DNA from: CAVVNC01 sp963750015
GTDB lineage: Bacteria; Desulfobacterota; Syntrophorhabdia; Syntrophorhabdales; WCHB1-27
NCBI GenBank assembly: GCA_963750015.1
Contig: CAVVPU010000203.1
Span: 36,797 to 100,796 of the forward strand
Reading direction: 5' to 3'
DNA length: 64,000 nt
Positions 61,916-64,000 of this stretch are shown in pieces. The notes under the pieces were generated by a model. That model had not been told where the DNA came from. It was given only the letters and a program-made list of their open reading frames with translations, and did no database searches. Position 1 is the first letter of the stretch. Each line of letters begins with the position of its first letter. The position numbers were made by a program, and so were the translations under genes.

Positions 61916-62594
61916 CCTTCTCGTTCCCCGGAGGAGTCTCGCGAGCGAGCGTTTGGGCGCCATCGTTACGGTGATTGGGCCGGACGGCATTGATTGCAGA
62001 GGCAGGGTCACACGCCTGGACGGCGATCACGCCCTTGTCCGGGTCTTCGAGCGTCTGCACTTTCCTACTGAATCTTTTCTCTCCATTTCCCTCGTTCAGG
62101 CGATCCCCAAGAAAGAAAGGATGGGCTTCATCATCCAGAAAGCGACCGAGCTGGGTGTGTCTGCCATTCATCCCTGCATCTCGGCAAAAAGCGTCGCACC
62201 GGTTGAGGCGGGAAGAAGTCAGGACAAGTCGCACCGCTGGTCGGAAATCGCCCGGAAAGCGGTCGACCAGTGCAGAAGGCGCACGGCCCCCTTCGTGTCG
62301 GCGACTGTGGGGTTGGATGAGGCGCTGTGCTCCTTCTCCGGAATCGATGCACTCAAGATCATCCTTCACGAGAAGGAGGGGAAGACACGGCTGAAGGATT
62401 TGGTCACCAGGGTCAGGCGACCGGCCGCGGTTGTCCTCGCCTGTGGCCCTGAGGGAGGCTTCACCGAACAAGAGGCGACCGGAGCCGCCCTCGAGGGATT
62501 CTTGTCAATAAGCCTGGGCGGAAGAGTCCTGAGGTGCGAGACAGCCGCCCTTGCGGCCATTGCCATAGTTCAGTTTGCCTGGGGCGACCTGTAG
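61896..62594 (+). CDS. rsmE: 16S rRNA (uracil-1498-N3)-methyltransferase
   Basis: 232 residues from the ATG at 61896. SPOUT-fold RsmE: IPKKERMGFIIQKATELGVS, the SAM-knot blocks LACGPEGGFTEQE and SLGGRVLRCETAALAAI. It methylates U1498 in the decoding centre. The N-terminal PUA-like domain (about 1-70) is present. It overlaps the preceding hypothetical gene. Confidence 0.94.
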   Translation: MTETETDLLVPRRSLASERLGAIVTVIGPDGIDCRGRVTRLDGDHALVRVFERLHFPTESFLSISLVQAIPKKERMGFIIQKATELGVSAIHPCISAKSVAPVEAGRSQDKSHRWSEIARKAVDQCRRRTAPFVSATVGLDEALCSFSGIDALKIILHEKEGKTRLKDLVTRVRRPAAVVLACGPEGGFTEQEATGAALEGFLSISLGGRVLRCETAALAAIAIVQFAWGDL

Positions 62595-62638
62595 AGCATT
62601 TTGCAAAAATAGGGTGTCGATTGAGCAGGCACTTCTTC

Positions 62639-62670
62639 TTAAGAATAGGTCCTATAGGACCTATTCTTAA
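62639..62670. terminator. Perfect 32-base palindrome after rsmE
   Basis: The arms TTAAGAATAGGTCCTA and their complement leave no loop. It is followed on the plus strand by ATTGCTTTTGAATTTT. It lies between the convergent rsmE and DUF3553 genes, so it likely works as a bidirectional terminator. Its left arm resembles the sequence at 17728-17744. Confidence 0.75.
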
Positions 62671-62699
62671 ATTGCTTTTGAATTTTGACCGGCTTGCCG

Positions 62700-62930
62700 T
62701 TATTCTTCTTCTATCTTCCTGATGCCTGCATAGTAGCAGCAATTCTGGCTCTTGAAATTGTTATCGAAAACCCTCGTGTTGCCATCCCTGAAATTGATGC
62801 GCACGTAGCAAAAGCCTCCGGGCACCTCCGACCTTCGCTCTTCTACGACCGTGCCCATTCCCCACTTCATGAAGTGCTTATGGAAGACTTGATCGCCGAC
62901 CCTCAGGTACAATACGTAGTCCTTTTCCAT
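62700..62930 (-). CDS. DUF3553-type small protein
   Basis: 76 residues: YLRVGDQVFHKHFMKWGMG, then GGFCYVRINFRDGNTRVFDN and a Cys pair (SQNCCYY). This is the DUF3553-like beta-barrel small-protein pattern found in many bacteria. The ribosome site is unclear. Function unknown. Confidence 0.75.
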   Translation of the reverse strand: MEKDYVLYLRVGDQVFHKHFMKWGMGTVVEERRSEVPGGFCYVRINFRDGNTRVFDNNFKSQNCCYYAGIRKIEEE

Positions 62931-63051
62931 AGAAAAAAGGATATATTATCCCTCATTCCATTTCAAGAGCCGCAAAACCAGGTGCCTCCTACACAAAACA
63001 CCCTTTTTTCAGGCATCCCCCGATCATCGGGAAGGGAGACGAACAGACCTC

Positions 63052-64000
63052 TTACTCGACGAGTTCGAGCCAGTGATAAACCTTCTGGGGCATCTTGTGG
63101 CGCGCCGTGTTGTCGGTCAAGTTTATCATGCACCCGGGGCATGCCGTGACAACTATGTCCGCCTTCGTCGCCTTGATCCCCTCCATCTTGTTGTCGGCTA
63201 TTTTCTTCGAGATGTCGTAGTGATAGACGCTGAAGGTGCCCCCCATTCCGCAGCACATGTCCGCGTTCGGCATCTCTACGTATTTCAGGCCTTTAAGCCC
63301 TTTCAGGATGGAGCGCGGCTGTGCCTTGATATTCTGATAGCGGACGAGGTGGCATGGGTCGTGCCACGTGGCCGTTTTGCCTTCGAACTCCTTTTTCAGC
63401 TTCAATTCCGCGGGGTTCACCTTGAGTACGTCGACAACGAACTCCGTCGAATCCTTAATCTTCTTCTCGAAGGCCTCAAACCTTGCCTTCTGCTCTTCGT
63501 TGTCAGGCAGGTACTTCTGGTAGTCTTTCAGCGTGGAGCTGCACGTGCCGCAGGCGGTAACGATATAATCGACGTCCGCGAAAGCCTTGACGTTCTTCTC
63601 CGCGAGAATCCTCGCGGTTTCGAGATCGCCTGCCGCGTAAACGGCAACGCCGCAGCAGTTCTGCTTGGGTACGACCACTTCGACGCCCTGTTTCGTGAGG
63701 AAATCGATGAACTTCAGTCCCACGTCGGGGAAAACGACGTCAGTAGCGCAGCCATAGAAGTAACCGACTTTCATCTTGGGGGTAGCACTGTTCGCGGGCT
63801 TGTAGACCGGCAATACCTGCTCGCTCAGGAAAGTCTTTGCGAGCCCGGGGAAATTCCTCTTTCCCATGCCCTTGATGAAGTCGGGGAGATGGCGGACGTT
63901 GCCTTCGGTCTTTGGCATCATCGACTGAAACTTCTGGAAAAGCCTTGCATATCTGTTCATGGTCTTCTTGTTGGCCATGACCTTCCGGTAGACGAAGTTT
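63052..64000 (-). CDS. CCG-domain (Fe-S)-binding oxidoreductase subunit (runs off window)
   Basis: The frame is open through the right edge (…NFVYRKVMANKKTMNRYARL), so the protein is at least 315 residues and its N-terminal part is missing. Two cysteine-rich CCG domains are visible: NCCGVAVYAAGD with CGTCSSTL, and MCCGMGGTFSVY with CPGC, as in GlcF, LutA and HdrB-like subunits. The missing part is expected to be a bis-[4Fe-4S] ferredoxin domain. Role: electron transfer from a flavoenzyme (lactate, glycolate, acyl-CoA or similar). The partner is outside the window. Confidence 0.88.
   Translation of the reverse strand, partial: NFVYRKVMANKKTMNRYARLFQKFQSMMPKTEGNVRHLPDFIKGMGKRNFPGLAKTFLSEQVLPVYKPANSATPKMKVGYFYGCATDVVFPDVGLKFIDFLTKQGVEVVVPKQNCCGVAVYAAGDLETARILAEKNVKAFADVDYIVTACGTCSSTLKDYQKYLPDNEEQKARFEAFEKKIKDSTEFVVDVLKVNPAELKLKKEFEGKTATWHDPCHLVRYQNIKAQPRSILKGLKGLKYVEMPNADMCCGMGGTFSVYHYDISKKIADNKMEGIKATKADIVVTACPGCMINLTDNTARHKMPQKVYHWLELVE

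Overview
The window (about 57% G+C by eye, densely coding) looks like a strictly anaerobic, syntrophic, aromatic-degrading bacterium of the Desulfobacterota/Deltaproteobacteria, most like Syntrophorhabdus. This is an inference from gene content: two [FeFe]-hydrogenase operons with NuoE/NuoF-type partners, a selenocysteine formate dehydrogenase, the redox repressor Rex, a benzoate-type CoA ligase, selenium-dependent molybdenum hydroxylase maturation genes and a Gram-negative porin. No 16S or other decisive marker is present.

Layout. 1-9.3 kb, leftward: a hydrogenase locus. A regulatory module is upstream (two DRTGG proteins, an RsbT-like kinase, an H-cluster protein with sensory substitutions, a PHP-domain protein, a HATPase protein). 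The structural module (HndB-like, NuoE, NuoF, HydA, a second NuoE and the start of a second NuoF) has its own promoter at about 5.2 kb, overlapped by a good Rex-type operator. 9.5-15.7 kb, leftward: a formate dehydrogenase operon (NuoF/GltD fusion, Sec-containing FdhA with SECIS hairpin, diiron protein, FdhD). 15.8-18.8 kb: dodecin, a B12-binding radical SAM enzyme, RtcA. 19-27 kb, rightward: rex-nuoE-nuoF-hydA, then a PAS-linked sensory hydrogenase and a SpoIIE phosphatase. 27-30.2 kb: an RNA-type metallo-beta-lactamase and benzoate-CoA ligase. 30.3-36.8 kb: MoaD/ThiS protein, Memo and AMMECR1 proteins, DUF1858 and a molybdenum-cofactor maturation set (MocA-, MoeA-, YqeB-, XdhC-like). 37-40 kb: small proteins, flavoprotein, MFS transporter. 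40.6-49.3 kb: HD hydrolase, GH57 branching enzyme, ileS, lspA, two ADP-glucose pyrophosphorylase paralogues. 49.4-64 kb: housekeeping and accessory genes (PBP4, MDR dehydrogenase, MFS, orphan DNA methylase, nitroreductase, dodecin, M48 protease, porin, RsmE, a truncated CCG-domain oxidoreductase).

How the genes fit together. CoA activation of an aromatic acid and its later oxidation would yield NADH and reduced ferredoxin. Two HydABC-type complexes and the formate dehydrogenase could dispose of these electrons as H2 and formate. Rex (NADH/NAD+) and two sensory hydrogenases tied to kinase/phosphatase partner-switch proteins could set expression. The molybdenum maturation set would serve the formate dehydrogenase and/or a molybdenum hydroxylase encoded elsewhere.

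Non-coding structure is rich. Two large structured repeats (40.1 and 52.1 kb) are inverted copies of one family, a second hairpin family occurs at 35.6 and 46.7 kb, and several promoters and palindromic operators can be read. Four genes (PHP, rtcA, PAS-hydrogenase, MFS) are each broken by what looks like one extra base, so sequence error must be excluded before calling them pseudogenes.
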